Assembly (NCBI RefSeq): GCF_002161595.1
Contig: NZ_NFID01000006.1
Location: 62,001 to 126,000, forward strand
Length of the DNA stretch: 64,000 nt
Source of the DNA: Gemmiger sp. An50
GTDB lineage: Bacteria > Bacillota > Clostridia > Oscillospirales > Ruminococcaceae
Reading direction: 5' to 3'
Below are positions 41,790 to 50,544 of this stretch, in pieces. A program made the position numbers and the translations under genes. Within the stretch, counting starts at the first letter, position 1; every line of letters begins with the position of its first letter. A model generated the notes under the pieces. That model was not told the DNA's origin. It searched no databases and saw only the letters and a program-made list of their open reading frames with translations.

Positions 41790-42237
41790 CGGTTTGACAG
41801 CTTTCTCTTTTTTAAATAAACTGCCCCGCGTTTTTCCTGTTGAACATGCACAAGGAACGGCAAATACTTCGCATTTTTTCAGCGGTTTTTCCTGGAAAAT
41901 ATGAAAAAACTACCCAAGCGATCTGCACTTTTGCAAAACGCCTGAGTAGTTTCTATGAGAAAAAGATTCCATTCGCCGCATGTTCCAAACCCCGCCGAAG
42001 TTTTTCTCATATTCTAACAAAAGTTGGGCATTTTGGCAATATTGAACGTTCTATTTTTGTTGAATTGTAACTAAATATATCGCTTTATCCCGGAATTAGT
42101 CCTGGTAATGCTCCCGAAGGCCCGGCACACGGCACACCTTGGCTCGGAAGAGTTTCACATTTTCTTCATATTTTAAGTGTACTGGTCCGGAAAGCGGTGC
42201 ACAATATTCAGATTTCACAAAATCCGGCCGCAATTTT
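41790..42237. other. AT-rich intergenic region with inverted repeats
   Basis: About 450 bases between the GH43-like gene and the first Crp/Fnr regulator hold no convincing gene. Two adjacent stem-loops stand out: AAACTAC (41907-41913) pairs with GTAGTTT (41946-41952), and a perfect ten-base repeat ATGAGAAAAA (41955-41964) pairs with TTTTTCTCAT (42001-42010). They could belong to a small RNA or to the end of the GH43 transcript. No promoter was clearly identified. Confidence 0.45.
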
Positions 42238-43701
42238 TTATTTTTTTCCCAGCGGCTGCTCCAGAGTGAATCCGATAAAATCCACCGCGCCCACACCGCG
42301 GAACACAAAATAAAGCGGACGCACACCCTCCCGCGGGCAAAGCCTTGCCGGGCGCAGCAGGGCCTTGTCCCCCGGTACCGGGATCGAGGCCACCGGCCGG
42401 CTGCCATCTTCCCGGTGGGAAACCAGCATCACGCCCCGTCCCCTGCCCCGCAGCCGCAGCGTGATGCGCCGCTCCTGGCCGGTGAAGGCAAAGGACAAAA
42501 AGCCCGCACTGCTGCCGCTGCGCATGTTGGCGATGTACTGTTCCGGCCTCTCTTCCCGGTCTGTACCAGTTTGCGTGAAATAGGGGTGTGATGCTAACCT
42601 GAGCCGGGGCAGGCGGATGTCATAGCGGGCCGCACCCTTGGCGCTGCGCAGATGGCAGGCGATCCGGGCTTCATACCTGCCCAGGTCCGGCAGGGGCTCG
42701 GCCCTCAGTCCGGTGCTGCTGAGGGGCGCCTGGAAAAAGCCGCCGTCCGGTCTGCGGCGAAGCGGCTCGGCGCAGGCCTGGCGGGAATAGGAGTGTCGGT
42801 TGGTCTGCCGGTGATAGAACACATACCACTGCCCTCGGATGCAGGCGATGCTGCCGTGGGTATTGCCCAGATAGTTGGCCGCCTGCTCCTCCCCGGGGCG
42901 GCCGGGCAGGAACACATCGCCAATGTCCACCAGCGTCCCACCAAAGGTGAACGGCCCGAAGGGATGATCCGCCATGGCGTAGCAGAGCTCGTGGTTGTGC
43001 TCGGAAGAGTAGATAAAACAGTAGCGCCCGTCCACCTTGCGGATGGAGCTTGCCTCAAAGAAGGCATGGTTTTCAAAGGCTCCGGGCAGTCCCTTGCGGG
43101 GGAACAGCAGATGAGGTCCCTGCCGGATGGTGCGCATATCCGGCTCCAGCTCCACCGCCACGCCGCCGAGATTTTCCAGCTGGCGGAATCCGGTGACCGG
43201 CGCCGGGATGCGCGTGGCAAACCCGGAGTACAGGTAAACCCGGCCGTCGCCGTCCACCAGAACGCCCGGGTCAAAGGGGAAGGGCTCGCCAGCCCGCTCG
43301 CCCCAGAGATGCCCGTCCGGAAAGGCCACATGGCCGTAAAACTGAAACTCGCCCGCCGGTTCGTCACACACCGCCACCCCGATGCGGCCCATAAAGTCGA
43401 AGGCATAGTAAAGATAATACCGACCGTCCGGCCCCTGCACCACATCCGGCGCATAAAGGCAGCGCCGCCCGCCGGGATTCATAGGGTCCTGGTCCTTACG
43501 GTAGATCACACCTTCAAATCGCCAGTCGCTCAGATCCTCCTCGGGAGCGGACCAGCACACATAATCGTTCATGCAGAACAGCGGCCCGCCGAAGCGGTCA
43601 TGGGAACCATACAGATACACCCGGCCGCCGAACACCCGGGGTTCGCCGTCGGGCACGTATTCCCAGCTGGGCAGATAGGGGTTGAATACTTCTTGTTTCA
43701 T
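42238..43701 (-). CDS. GH43-like glycoside hydrolase with C-terminal carbohydrate-binding-like domain
   Basis: A 487-residue protein with a five-bladed beta-propeller of the GH43 type (residues about 1-315): NPYLPSWEYVPDGEP and GGRVYLYGSHDRFG at the start, LYAPDVVQGPDGRYYLYYAF, FDPGVLVDGDGRVYLYSG, and AFFEASSIRKVDGRYCFIYS with the acidic residues expected in the active site. The last 130 residues form a beta-sandwich like CBM6. No signal peptide is present, so it would act on imported oligosaccharides. It lies 24 bases after the second Crp/Fnr regulator. Arabinose or xylose links are typical of the family. Confidence 0.85.
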   Translation of the reverse strand: MKQEVFNPYLPSWEYVPDGEPRVFGGRVYLYGSHDRFGGPLFCMNDYVCWSAPEEDLSDWRFEGVIYRKDQDPMNPGGRRCLYAPDVVQGPDGRYYLYYAFDFMGRIGVAVCDEPAGEFQFYGHVAFPDGHLWGERAGEPFPFDPGVLVDGDGRVYLYSGFATRIPAPVTGFRQLENLGGVAVELEPDMRTIRQGPHLLFPRKGLPGAFENHAFFEASSIRKVDGRYCFIYSSEHNHELCYAMADHPFGPFTFGGTLVDIGDVFLPGRPGEEQAANYLGNTHGSIACIRGQWYVFYHRQTNRHSYSRQACAEPLRRRPDGGFFQAPLSSTGLRAEPLPDLGRYEARIACHLRSAKGAARYDIRLPRLRLASHPYFTQTGTDREERPEQYIANMRSGSSAGFLSFAFTGQERRITLRLRGRGRGVMLVSHREDGSRPVASIPVPGDKALLRPARLCPREGVRPLYFVFRGVGAVDFIGFTLEQPLGKK

Positions 43702-43725
43702 GGCTTTTCTCTCCCTTGACCCGGC

Positions 43726-44400
43726 TCAAAATTCCCGGGGCAGCTCCAGCAGTTCAAATTCCTTTTTTCGGCAGCGCAGAATCCCCTGACGCTGAAGCTT
43801 GGACAGCTCGGTGCACATGGCGCTCCGGTCCACCGACAGATAATCCGCCAGCTCCTGCCGGTCATAGGGGATGGAGAACCGGGCGCTGCCCGCCCTCTGC
43901 GCCTCGCCGGAAAGATAGGACAGCAGCTTTTCCCGGGTGGTTTTCTGGGCCATGTGCTCCACCTTCTGGGTGAGCATCAGGTTGCGTCCCGCCAGCACCT
44001 GGGTAAGATTGTGAATCATGCGGGTGTGAAAGCCGCAGGCGGTGGAGCAGGTCTGGAACAGATGGCCCACATCCAGGAACATCACCCGGGTGGTGGCTGC
44101 GGCTACCACGCTCACCGTGAGGTTCTCACTACCCAGGCAGGCGTAGGATTCCGCGAACAGCTGCCCCGGTCCGGACGGCCCCAGAATCACCCGGTTGCCC
44201 CAGAAATCCTCTTTGATGATATGGGCGGTGCCCTCCAGCACAATGCCCATCCGCCGGGTGGGCTCGCCCCGGTGCAGAATGAACTCTCCCTTTTGATAGG
44301 TGTTTACCACCGCGCACAGGCAATCCAGCAGAATGCGAATCTGGTCCGGCTGGATATCCTGGAACAACTGCGACGACTGCAGGATCTGAATGTCTTCCAT
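43726..44400 (-). CDS. Crp/Fnr-family transcription regulator (second)
   Basis: A 224-residue regulator with a cyclic-nucleotide-binding-like domain (YQKGEFILHRGEPTRRMGIVL, given here within 20 as KGEFILHRGEPTRRMGIVL) and a C-terminal winged helix (IPYDRQELADYLSVDRSAMC). There is no FNR cysteine cluster. It precedes a GH43-like gene by 24 bases, as the first regulator precedes a sulfatase, which suggests local control of the neighbouring enzyme. A consensus promoter is at 44444-44472. Confidence 0.9.
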   Translation of the reverse strand: MEDIQILQSSQLFQDIQPDQIRILLDCLCAVVNTYQKGEFILHRGEPTRRMGIVLEGTAHIIKEDFWGNRVILGPSGPGQLFAESYACLGSENLTVSVVAAATTRVMFLDVGHLFQTCSTACGFHTRMIHNLTQVLAGRNLMLTQKVEHMAQKTTREKLLSYLSGEAQRAGSARFSIPYDRQELADYLSVDRSAMCTELSKLQRQGILRCRKKEFELLELPREF

Positions 44401-44443
44401 AAGCGCTCCTTTTGTTGGATTTGCAACTTCTCAACATACTTTG

Positions 44444-44472
44444 ATTGTAATGCGGACTGCCTTACCTGTCAA
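44444..44472 (-). promoter_or_regulatory. Promoter of second Crp/Fnr gene
   Basis: On the minus strand TTGACA (44467-44472) and TACAAT (44444-44449) are 17 bases apart, 43 bases before the ATG at 44400. Confidence 0.8.
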
Positions 44473-44581
44473 TGCTCCGGCTGTAAAGCCGCTTTTTTCC
44501 CTCTCTTGCAAGTCCTCGTTCCCTTTTTGTAAAATAGAAGCAGCAGGGCTTTCCGCCCCGCACAGAAAGGAGCGTTTGACA

Positions 44582-45763
44582 ATGCAGGCATTTGTTTATC
44601 ATATTCCCACCCGTGTGATCTTCGGCAAGGGAACCGAGGCACAGACCGCGGAGCAAATCAAACAGGCCGGCGCAAAGCGGGTGCTGCTGGTGTACGGCGG
44701 CGGCAGCGCAGAGCGCAGCGGCCTGCTGGACCGGATTCAGGCGGACCTTGCCCGGGAGGACATCGCCTACATGACGCTGGGCGGCGTTCAGCCCAATCCC
44801 CGGCTGGGGCTGGCCCGGCAGGGTGTGCAGCAGGCCATAGAGTTTGGGGCCGACTTGATCCTGGCGGTGGGCGGCGGCAGCGTGATCGACACCGCCAAGG
44901 CCATCGCCCACGGCGCGGCCTGCCCCGGCACCGACATCTGGGAGCTCTGGCTGGGCCGTCAGCCGGTGACCGCCAGCCTGCCGGTGGGTGTGGTGCTGAC
45001 CATCTCCGCCGCCGGGAGCGAGACCAGCGATTCCGCTGTGCTCACCGATGAAGCCACCGGCACTAAGCGGGGACTGAGCACGCCGTTTAACCGGCCGCTC
45101 TTCGCCATTCTGGACCCGGAGCTTACCTACACCCTGCCCCGCTACCAAATCGCCTGCGGTATTGTGGATATCATGATGCACACCATGGACCGGTATTTCA
45201 CCCCTACCAGGGACAACCAGCTCACCGACGCCTTTGCCGAGGCACTGCTGCGCACGGTGATCGCCAACGGTCCCACCGCTTTGGAGAACAGCCATGATTA
45301 CCAGGCCATGAGCGAGCTGATGTGGTGCGGCAGCGTTACCCACAACGGGCTCACCGGACTGGGCGCCAAGGTCGACTTCGCGCCCCACAAGCTGGGCCAT
45401 GAACTGAGCGGCCGGTTCGATGTGGCCCACGGAGCCAGCCTTTCTGCGGTATGGGGGCACTGGGCCCGATACTGCCTGCATCAGGACCCCGCCCGCTTTG
45501 CCCGGTTCGGCCGCCAGGTCTGGGGCGTGACCGAGCCGGACGACCAGCGCGCAGCGGAACAGGCCATCCAGCGCACCGTGGACTTCTTCCGTTCTCTGGG
45601 CATGCCCACCAGCTTCTCTGAACTGGGCGTGGGCGTGCAGCCGGAGGAGGTACTCTATCAGATGGCGGACAAGGCCACCCGGGGTGATACCTTCCTGCTG
45701 GGCAGCTTTTTGCCTCTGAACCGGGAAAAGGCCCTGGAAATCTACCGGCTGGCCAATTGCTGA
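44582..45763 (+). CDS. Iron-containing alcohol dehydrogenase
   Basis: A 393-residue group III (iron-dependent) alcohol dehydrogenase of the butanol dehydrogenase/YqhD type. NAD(P) binding is by LILAVGGGSVIDTAKAIA; the metal ligands lie in CGIVDIMMHTMDRYF (Asp, His) and APHKLGHELSGRFDVAHGAS (His, His). The start at 44582 is chosen for GAAAGGAGCG and for the usual N-terminus FVYHIPTRVIFGKGTE. It stands alone, ends at a strong terminator, and would reduce aldehydes to alcohols to regenerate NAD(P). Confidence 0.92.
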   Translation: MQAFVYHIPTRVIFGKGTEAQTAEQIKQAGAKRVLLVYGGGSAERSGLLDRIQADLAREDIAYMTLGGVQPNPRLGLARQGVQQAIEFGADLILAVGGGSVIDTAKAIAHGAACPGTDIWELWLGRQPVTASLPVGVVLTISAAGSETSDSAVLTDEATGTKRGLSTPFNRPLFAILDPELTYTLPRYQIACGIVDIMMHTMDRYFTPTRDNQLTDAFAEALLRTVIANGPTALENSHDYQAMSELMWCGSVTHNGLTGLGAKVDFAPHKLGHELSGRFDVAHGASLSAVWGHWARYCLHQDPARFARFGRQVWGVTEPDDQRAAEQAIQRTVDFFRSLGMPTSFSELGVGVQPEEVLYQMADKATRGDTFLLGSFLPLNREKALEIYRLANC

Positions 45764-45780
45764 GTTATTTAAAAAAAATC

Positions 45781-45818
45781 AATCCCCCGCGCAGCCGGTT
45801 TGGCCTGCGCGGGGGATT
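45781..45818. terminator. Bidirectional terminator
   Basis: Perfect 14-base arms AATCCCCCGCGCAG (45781-45794) and CTGCGCGGGGGATT (45805-45818) lie between convergent genes, with A-tract on the left and TTTTTTA on the right. Confidence 0.92.
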
Positions 45819-45820
45819 TT

Positions 45821-46693
45821 TTATCCATCGCTTTTCTTTGTTTCCGGCATGGCTTTCTCCGGGTATTCCCGGGCGCGCTGGCAGCACTGGCGGTAATATT
45901 CCGCCGGGGTCACGCCGAACTCCTGCTTGAAACTGCGCAGCATGGCGCTGTAGCCGGAAAAGCCGCACTGCATCCAGATGGCCGACAGCGGCACCCCGTT
46001 GCACAGCAGCTCCCGGCAGCGGCTCAGCCGGGCTTTTATGATGTATTGGTGCAGGGTTTGGCCGGTTCGCTGCTTGAACTGGCGGGCCAGATGCTCTGGG
46101 CTCACATAAAAATGAGCGGCCAGATCCTTCAGCTGCAGCGGTTCGGCCAGATGGGCGTTGATGTAGGCGAACACCTCGTCCACCACCAGCCGTTTGCGGC
46201 CCACCAGCGCGGTCTTGCGTTCCTCGTTCACGCAGCAGCGCAGCACCCCGGCCACCAGAAGCTCCACCAGCCCCCGGCGGTAGACTCCGCCGGCCAGCGC
46301 ATCCGGCCGTTCGGTCTCCTTTTGCAGCATGGAATACAGCCGCCGCAGAAGGGTGGCGTTCTGGGTGTTCAGCCGGACCACCGCACACTGGAAGGGCACC
46401 ACCGAAAAGCAGGCCTCCAGATCGCACCCCGGGCAGGAGATTGCTTCCAATAAGCCCGGCTGCAGCCGCAGCTGCCAGAGCTCCAGCCCTCGTTCCCCCG
46501 CGCTGGCCTTTGCCGCGGCGCCCGGCCGCAGCAGGGCAATGCAGTCCGGTCCCAGCGCCGCACTGCGGCCGGACCACTGCAGCCGCCCGCTGCCGCCGTT
46601 CACCAGAATCACCAGCTGGCCGCTTTGCGCGTCCAGCTCTTTTTCGCCGCCTGCCTCCAGCGGCCACTGCTTCAGCCGGTACCTCTCTTCCAT
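45821..46693 (-). CDS. AraC-family transcription regulator (first)
   Basis: A 290-residue regulator with an N-terminal cupin-like sensor domain and a C-terminal double HTH: LQLKDLAAHFYVSPEHLARQ and LSAIWMQCGFSGYSAMLRSF, ending with the family motif GVTPAEYYRQ. The start at 46693 has GGAGGAATTTCC; an earlier in-frame ATG (46720) lacks a site. It is divergent from the flavoenzyme gene. Two direct repeats 21 bases apart lie in front of that gene, suggesting it is the target. The inducer is unknown. Confidence 0.9.
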   Translation of the reverse strand: MEERYRLKQWPLEAGGEKELDAQSGQLVILVNGGSGRLQWSGRSAALGPDCIALLRPGAAAKASAGERGLELWQLRLQPGLLEAISCPGCDLEACFSVVPFQCAVVRLNTQNATLLRRLYSMLQKETERPDALAGGVYRRGLVELLVAGVLRCCVNEERKTALVGRKRLVVDEVFAYINAHLAEPLQLKDLAAHFYVSPEHLARQFKQRTGQTLHQYIIKARLSRCRELLCNGVPLSAIWMQCGFSGYSAMLRSFKQEFGVTPAEYYRQCCQRAREYPEKAMPETKKSDG

Positions 46694-46754
46694 GGAAATT
46701 CCTCCCAATTTTTCTTCCAATCTTTTTATTTATTTTATCAAAAGCGCGCTTTTC

Positions 46755-46820
46755 CATCAAGTTTTGCGTAATTCACATCAAGAAATGGGATATATTTTTA
46801 ACAACCGCGGGGCTTATAAT
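46755..46820 (+). promoter_or_regulatory. AraC-type direct-repeat operator and promoter of flavoenzyme gene
   Basis: CATCAAG occurs at 46755-46761 and 46776-46782, exactly 21 bases apart (two helix turns, as in AraC half-sites). Just downstream a consensus TATAAT (46815-46820) has only a poor -35 (ATATTT at 46792-46797), as expected for an activator-dependent promoter. Confidence 0.6.
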
Positions 46821-46885
46821 GGCCTTAGAAACCGGGCCAAACGCCCGCACCGCTGCTTTTTTGAGATCGGAAAGGAGATCTTACC

Positions 46886-48808
46886 ATGGAACTGCTCACC
46901 CCCATCAAGGTTGGCAACATCACCCTGAAAAACCGCATTATGTTCCCCCCGCTGACCACCGGCTATGAAGGCCGCGACGGCAGCATCACCGAACAGAGCA
47001 AGGCCTTCTACACCCGCCTGGCCAAGGGCGGCGTTTCCTACATCGTGCTGGGCGACGTGAGCCCCGTGGCCTCCTTCTCCCCCACCCCCCGCCTGTTCCA
47101 TGACGGCCAGATCGCCGGTTTCAAGGACCTGGCGGACAGCGTACATGCTTACGGTGCCAAGATCGGCGTGCAGATCTTCCACCCGGAATACGATGTGAAC
47201 GCCCTGATCGAGCTGTTCCAGAAGAAGGACATGATGGGCGTGCGCCAGAAGATGCACCACGACATGGAGCATTACGTGACCGACGTGACCGAAGAGCAGC
47301 TGATGGACATCATCCAGAAGATGTGCGACTGCGCCGTTCGCGCCGAAAAGGCCGGCATCGACTTTGTGCAGGTGCACGGCGACCGACTGGTGGGCTGCCT
47401 GTGCAGCCCCCTGATGAACCGCCGCACCGACAAGTTCGGCGGCAGCTTCGAGAACCGCACCCGCTTTGCTGTGATGCTGGTCAAGGCCCTGCGCCAGGCG
47501 GTTCCCAACATGGGCATCGACTACAAGTTCTCGGTCATCACTCCCGAGCGCGGCAAGGGTGGTATCCCCCTGGCCGAGGCTGTGGACTTCGCCAAGCTGC
47601 TGGAGGAGGCCGGTGTGGACATGCTGCACGTGGCCCAGGCCAACCATACCGGCAACATGGCCGACACCATTCCTCCCATGGGCGTGCAGCCCTACGGCTT
47701 CTTTGTGGACATCGCCGGTCAGGTGAAGCAGGCCGTGAAGGTTCCCGTGAGCTGCGTGGGCCGCATCATCGATCCCGAGATGGCCGAGCGCGCTCTGGAC
47801 AGCGGCAAGGCCGACATCGTTGCGCTGGGCCGTCCCCTGCTGTGCGACCCTGACTGGGTGGCCAAGCTGGAAGCCGGCAAGGGCTGCGACATCCGCCGCT
47901 GCATCTCCTGCAACAAGGGCTGCACCGACAACATCCAGAACCGCAGCTTCCTGTCCTGCGTGCTGAATGCGGAGAACGGCTACGAGCTGACCCGTTCCAT
48001 CACTCCCGCTCAGACCAAAAAGAAGGTTGCTGTGATCGGCGGCGGTGTGGCCGGTATGGAGGCTGCCCGTGTGGCCGCTGCCAAGGGCCACGAGGTGGTT
48101 CTGTTCGAGAAGAGCGCCCAGCTGGGCGGCCAGCTGAACATCGCCTGCGTACCTCCCCGCAAGGAGGAGATGCGCCGTGCCACTGCCAACCTGGTGCATG
48201 AGGTCACCAGCGCCGGTGTGACCCTGCGCATGGGCAAGGCCGTCACCGCCGAGGACGTGCTGGCCGAGAAGCCGGACGCCGTGATCCTGGCTGTGGGCGC
48301 TTCCAGCTTTGCCCCCGCCATTCCCGGCAAGGAAAACACCAACGTGTGCGACGCCTGGCAGGTTCTGGCCGGCGCCCAGCAGGTCTACGGCAAGGTTGCC
48401 GTGATCGGCGGCGGCATGGTGGGCTGCGAGACCGCAGAGTATCTGGCCGAGCGTGGCTGCAAGGTAAGCGTTGTGGAGATGATGGACAAGATCGCCAACG
48501 GCGAGAGCAACACCATTCTGCCCACCCTGATGGAGAACTACACCCGCTACGGCGTGGAGCAGTACGTGAACCACAAGGTCAGCCAGATCGCCCTGGACCA
48601 CATCCTGTGCGAGGATAAGGACGGCAACACCGTGACCATCCCCTGTGACTATGTGGTTCTGGCTGTGGGCGCCCGCCCGGTGGCCTTTGACGCCGAGCCC
48701 CTGAAGGCTGCCGGTATCCCGGTGATCGCCGTGGGCGACTGCGGCGAGCGCGCTGCGGACATTTCCAACGCCATCCGCACCGCCTACGACGCTGCCAACA
48801 GCCTGTAA
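46886..48808 (+). CDS. NADH:flavin oxidoreductase (Old Yellow Enzyme/2,4-dienoyl-CoA reductase type)
   Basis: A 640-residue multi-cofactor enzyme. Residues 1-330 are an FMN-binding TIM barrel (LLTPIKVGNITLKNRIMFPP, VQVHGDRLVGCLCSPLMNRR, GRPLLCDPDW). A [4Fe-4S] cluster is held by RRCISCNKGCTDN and FLSC. Residues 375-640 hold FAD and NAD(H) domains (VAVIGGGVAGMEAARVAA, VAVIGGGMVGCETAEYLAE). The layout is that of BaiCD/BaiH and FadH-like enoate or steroid reductases. It reduces an activated double bond with NADH; the substrate is unknown. It follows a divergent AraC regulator and precedes a Ser-rich lipoprotein. Confidence 0.92.
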   Translation: MELLTPIKVGNITLKNRIMFPPLTTGYEGRDGSITEQSKAFYTRLAKGGVSYIVLGDVSPVASFSPTPRLFHDGQIAGFKDLADSVHAYGAKIGVQIFHPEYDVNALIELFQKKDMMGVRQKMHHDMEHYVTDVTEEQLMDIIQKMCDCAVRAEKAGIDFVQVHGDRLVGCLCSPLMNRRTDKFGGSFENRTRFAVMLVKALRQAVPNMGIDYKFSVITPERGKGGIPLAEAVDFAKLLEEAGVDMLHVAQANHTGNMADTIPPMGVQPYGFFVDIAGQVKQAVKVPVSCVGRIIDPEMAERALDSGKADIVALGRPLLCDPDWVAKLEAGKGCDIRRCISCNKGCTDNIQNRSFLSCVLNAENGYELTRSITPAQTKKKVAVIGGGVAGMEAARVAAAKGHEVVLFEKSAQLGGQLNIACVPPRKEEMRRATANLVHEVTSAGVTLRMGKAVTAEDVLAEKPDAVILAVGASSFAPAIPGKENTNVCDAWQVLAGAQQVYGKVAVIGGGMVGCETAEYLAERGCKVSVVEMMDKIANGESNTILPTLMENYTRYGVEQYVNHKVSQIALDHILCEDKDGNTVTIPCDYVVLAVGARPVAFDAEPLKAAGIPVIAVGDCGERAADISNAIRTAYDAANSL

Positions 48809-48852
48809 TCCCTTTCCTGTACTGATTGATAAAAGGAGAATTCTGTATCATT

Positions 48853-49467
48853 ATGAAAAAGCTTGCCATTGCACTGCTCACCCTGACCCTGGTCTTCAAC
48901 CTCTGCGCCTGCGGCCAGAGCAGCAGCTCCGCTGCGAGCGCCTCTTCCACCACCTCCACCAGCGCCGCTTCCAGCGAAGCTTCCTCCAGCGAGGTTTCCT
49001 CCTCTGAGGCTGCTTCCAGTGAGGCTGCCGCCAGCGAGACCGCTGTTTCCGCCGACGCTGCCGCCACCGCCAGCGCCACCACCGGCCTGTACACCAATCT
49101 GGACCAGGCCGCTCTGCTGGAGGCCATCGGCCAGTTCAAGGGCCTGTGCAATGTGTCCACCGTGAATGCGGACGGCACCCCCAACATTGCCATCTTCGTG
49201 CCCGGCGTGGCCGACGACAGCCACATCTTCTTCAACTGGGCCGACAATGCCACCAAGGCCAACGTGCTGCGCGAGAAGACCGCCATCATGAGCTACGACA
49301 TCGCCGACCCCACCGCCGAGGAGAAGGCCGGCCGCCACTCCGGCGCCGTGGTCAAGCTGGAGCTGGAGGAGGACGCCGAGGTCCTGGCTCAGCTGCAGGA
49401 GGCCAACGAATCCGTGAGCGAAGCCAGCGTGGTTCTCAAGATCGTTGAGGTCCTGCCGGTGGGCTGA
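48853..49467 (+). CDS. Ser-rich lipoprotein with flavin-reductase/PNPOx-like domain
   Basis: A 204-residue lipoprotein. The signal peptide ends in lipobox FNLCACGQ. Residues 22-75 are a low-complexity Ser/Ala/Glu linker (SSSAASASSTTSTSAASSEA). The C-terminal about 125 residues look like a pyridoxamine-phosphate-oxidase-like split-barrel flavin-binding domain (LCNVSTVNADGTPNIAIFVP, FFNWADNATKANVL). AAAAGGAG precedes the ATG by 13 bases. It lies 44 bases after the flavoenzyme gene and is presumably co-transcribed. A surface flavin protein near a redox enzyme is of interest, but the function is unknown. Confidence 0.75.
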   Translation: MKKLAIALLTLTLVFNLCACGQSSSSAASASSTTSTSAASSEASSSEVSSSEAASSEAAASETAVSADAAATASATTGLYTNLDQAALLEAIGQFKGLCNVSTVNADGTPNIAIFVPGVADDSHIFFNWADNATKANVLREKTAIMSYDIADPTAEEKAGRHSGAVVKLELEEDAEVLAQLQEANESVSEASVVLKIVEVLPVG

Positions 49468-49495
49468 TCCCCCCTGTTTTTTGCACCAATCTTTC

Positions 49496-49528
49496 ATGCC
49501 GTGCCCCTGTTTTTCGGGGGTACGGCAT
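49496..49528 (+). terminator. Terminator of flavoenzyme operon
   Basis: Arms ATGCCGTGCCCC (49496-49507) and GGGGTACGGCAT (49517-49528), one G-U pair, followed by TTTTTTATGG. Confidence 0.88.
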
Positions 49529-49534
49529 TTTTTA

Positions 49535-49563
49535 TGGACTTTTGTTGAATTTTCTGTTATACT
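49535..49563 (+). promoter_or_regulatory. Promoter of second AraC gene
   Basis: TGGACT (49535-49540) and TATACT (49558-49563) are 17 bases apart, directly downstream of the terminator. Confidence 0.55.
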
Positions 49564-49687
49564 GGGTATCAATGCGGAAGCCTGCCGGAAAGTCCCCCGT
49601 TTGACTCCGGCCCACAGGCCGCGCCTTTCACCGCGTGCCCCGGCTGCCGCTTTTTCCTTTTTGATACCTTGCGGAGGTGCCTTCGTT

Positions 49688-50524
49688 ATGGCGGAAACCT
49701 ACAAACAATCCTTCAAACAGCACTACACGGATAATGTGGAACTGTCCATCTTCAACTGCGGACTGCAGTCCTGTGCGCCCTCTCATGCCTGGGGCCCCGG
49801 TGTGCGGGACCATTACCTGATCCACCTGGTGGTGAGCGGCCACGGTCAGTACACCATGAACGGCCGCAGCTTCACTCTGGGCCCCGGGGACCTGTTTCTG
49901 GTCAAGCCCAACCAGCTGGTGAGCTACTGCGCCGACGCAAACGACCCCTGGGAATACTACTGGGTGGGCTTCAACGGCGCTTTCGCCAACAAGCTGGTGC
50001 AGCAGACCCCCTTCACCGATCAATCCCCCGTGTATCACTGCGGAGAGTCGGAATCCCTGAAGCAGGCGCTGCGCTCCATCTACGATTGCCGCGGCCCGGA
50101 ATCCCACCACGAAGCTGCCATGGTGGGCCATTTGTATCTGTTTTTGTCCTGCCTGATGAAGCAGGCCCACGAGTGCGATCCCCGGGTGAGCAACACCAGC
50201 TCCCAGTATGTGCACGGAGCCATCAAGTACATTCAGTTCAACTATTCCCACGACATCAGCATTGACGACATTGCCAAGGCGGTGGGCGTGAGCCGCAGCC
50301 ACCTGTACCGGGTGTTCATGAGCAATGTGGGCCAGAGTCCCATCGACTACCTGACCAACTACCGCATCGGCGAGGCCTGCAATCTTCTGCGGGATTCCAA
50401 GCTTTCCATCGCCGAGATCGCCGTTTCCGTGGGCTTTTTCGATCAGTTCTATTTCTCCCGGGTCTTTAAAAAGACCAAGGGCGTACCGCCCAGCCGCTAT
50501 CTGAGCAGCATCGAAAAGCCTTGA
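49688..50524 (+). CDS. AraC-family transcription regulator (second)
   Basis: A 278-residue regulator with an N-terminal cupin domain (HYLIHLVVSGHGQYTMNGRS, GPGDLFLVKPNQLV) and a C-terminal double HTH (SIDDIAKAVGVSRSHLYRVF, IAEIAVSVGFFDQFYFSRVF) with the family ending GVPPSRYLSS. The layout is that of carbohydrate-responsive AraC proteins of Firmicutes. The start at 49688 has GGAGGTGCCTTCGTT. A membrane-anchored sugar-binding-like protein follows after 20 bases, which may be its signal receptor. Confidence 0.9.
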   Translation: MAETYKQSFKQHYTDNVELSIFNCGLQSCAPSHAWGPGVRDHYLIHLVVSGHGQYTMNGRSFTLGPGDLFLVKPNQLVSYCADANDPWEYYWVGFNGAFANKLVQQTPFTDQSPVYHCGESESLKQALRSIYDCRGPESHHEAAMVGHLYLFLSCLMKQAHECDPRVSNTSSQYVHGAIKYIQFNYSHDISIDDIAKAVGVSRSHLYRVFMSNVGQSPIDYLTNYRIGEACNLLRDSKLSIAEIAVSVGFFDQFYFSRVFKKTKGVPPSRYLSSIEKP

Positions 50525-50544
50525 CCCATTCAGGAGACCTGCCA

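Noticed and set aside
45765-46760. A 331-codon minus-strand frame over the first AraC gene
   Set aside because: Different frame of the AraC gene; Ala/Gly/Arg-rich without a family match.
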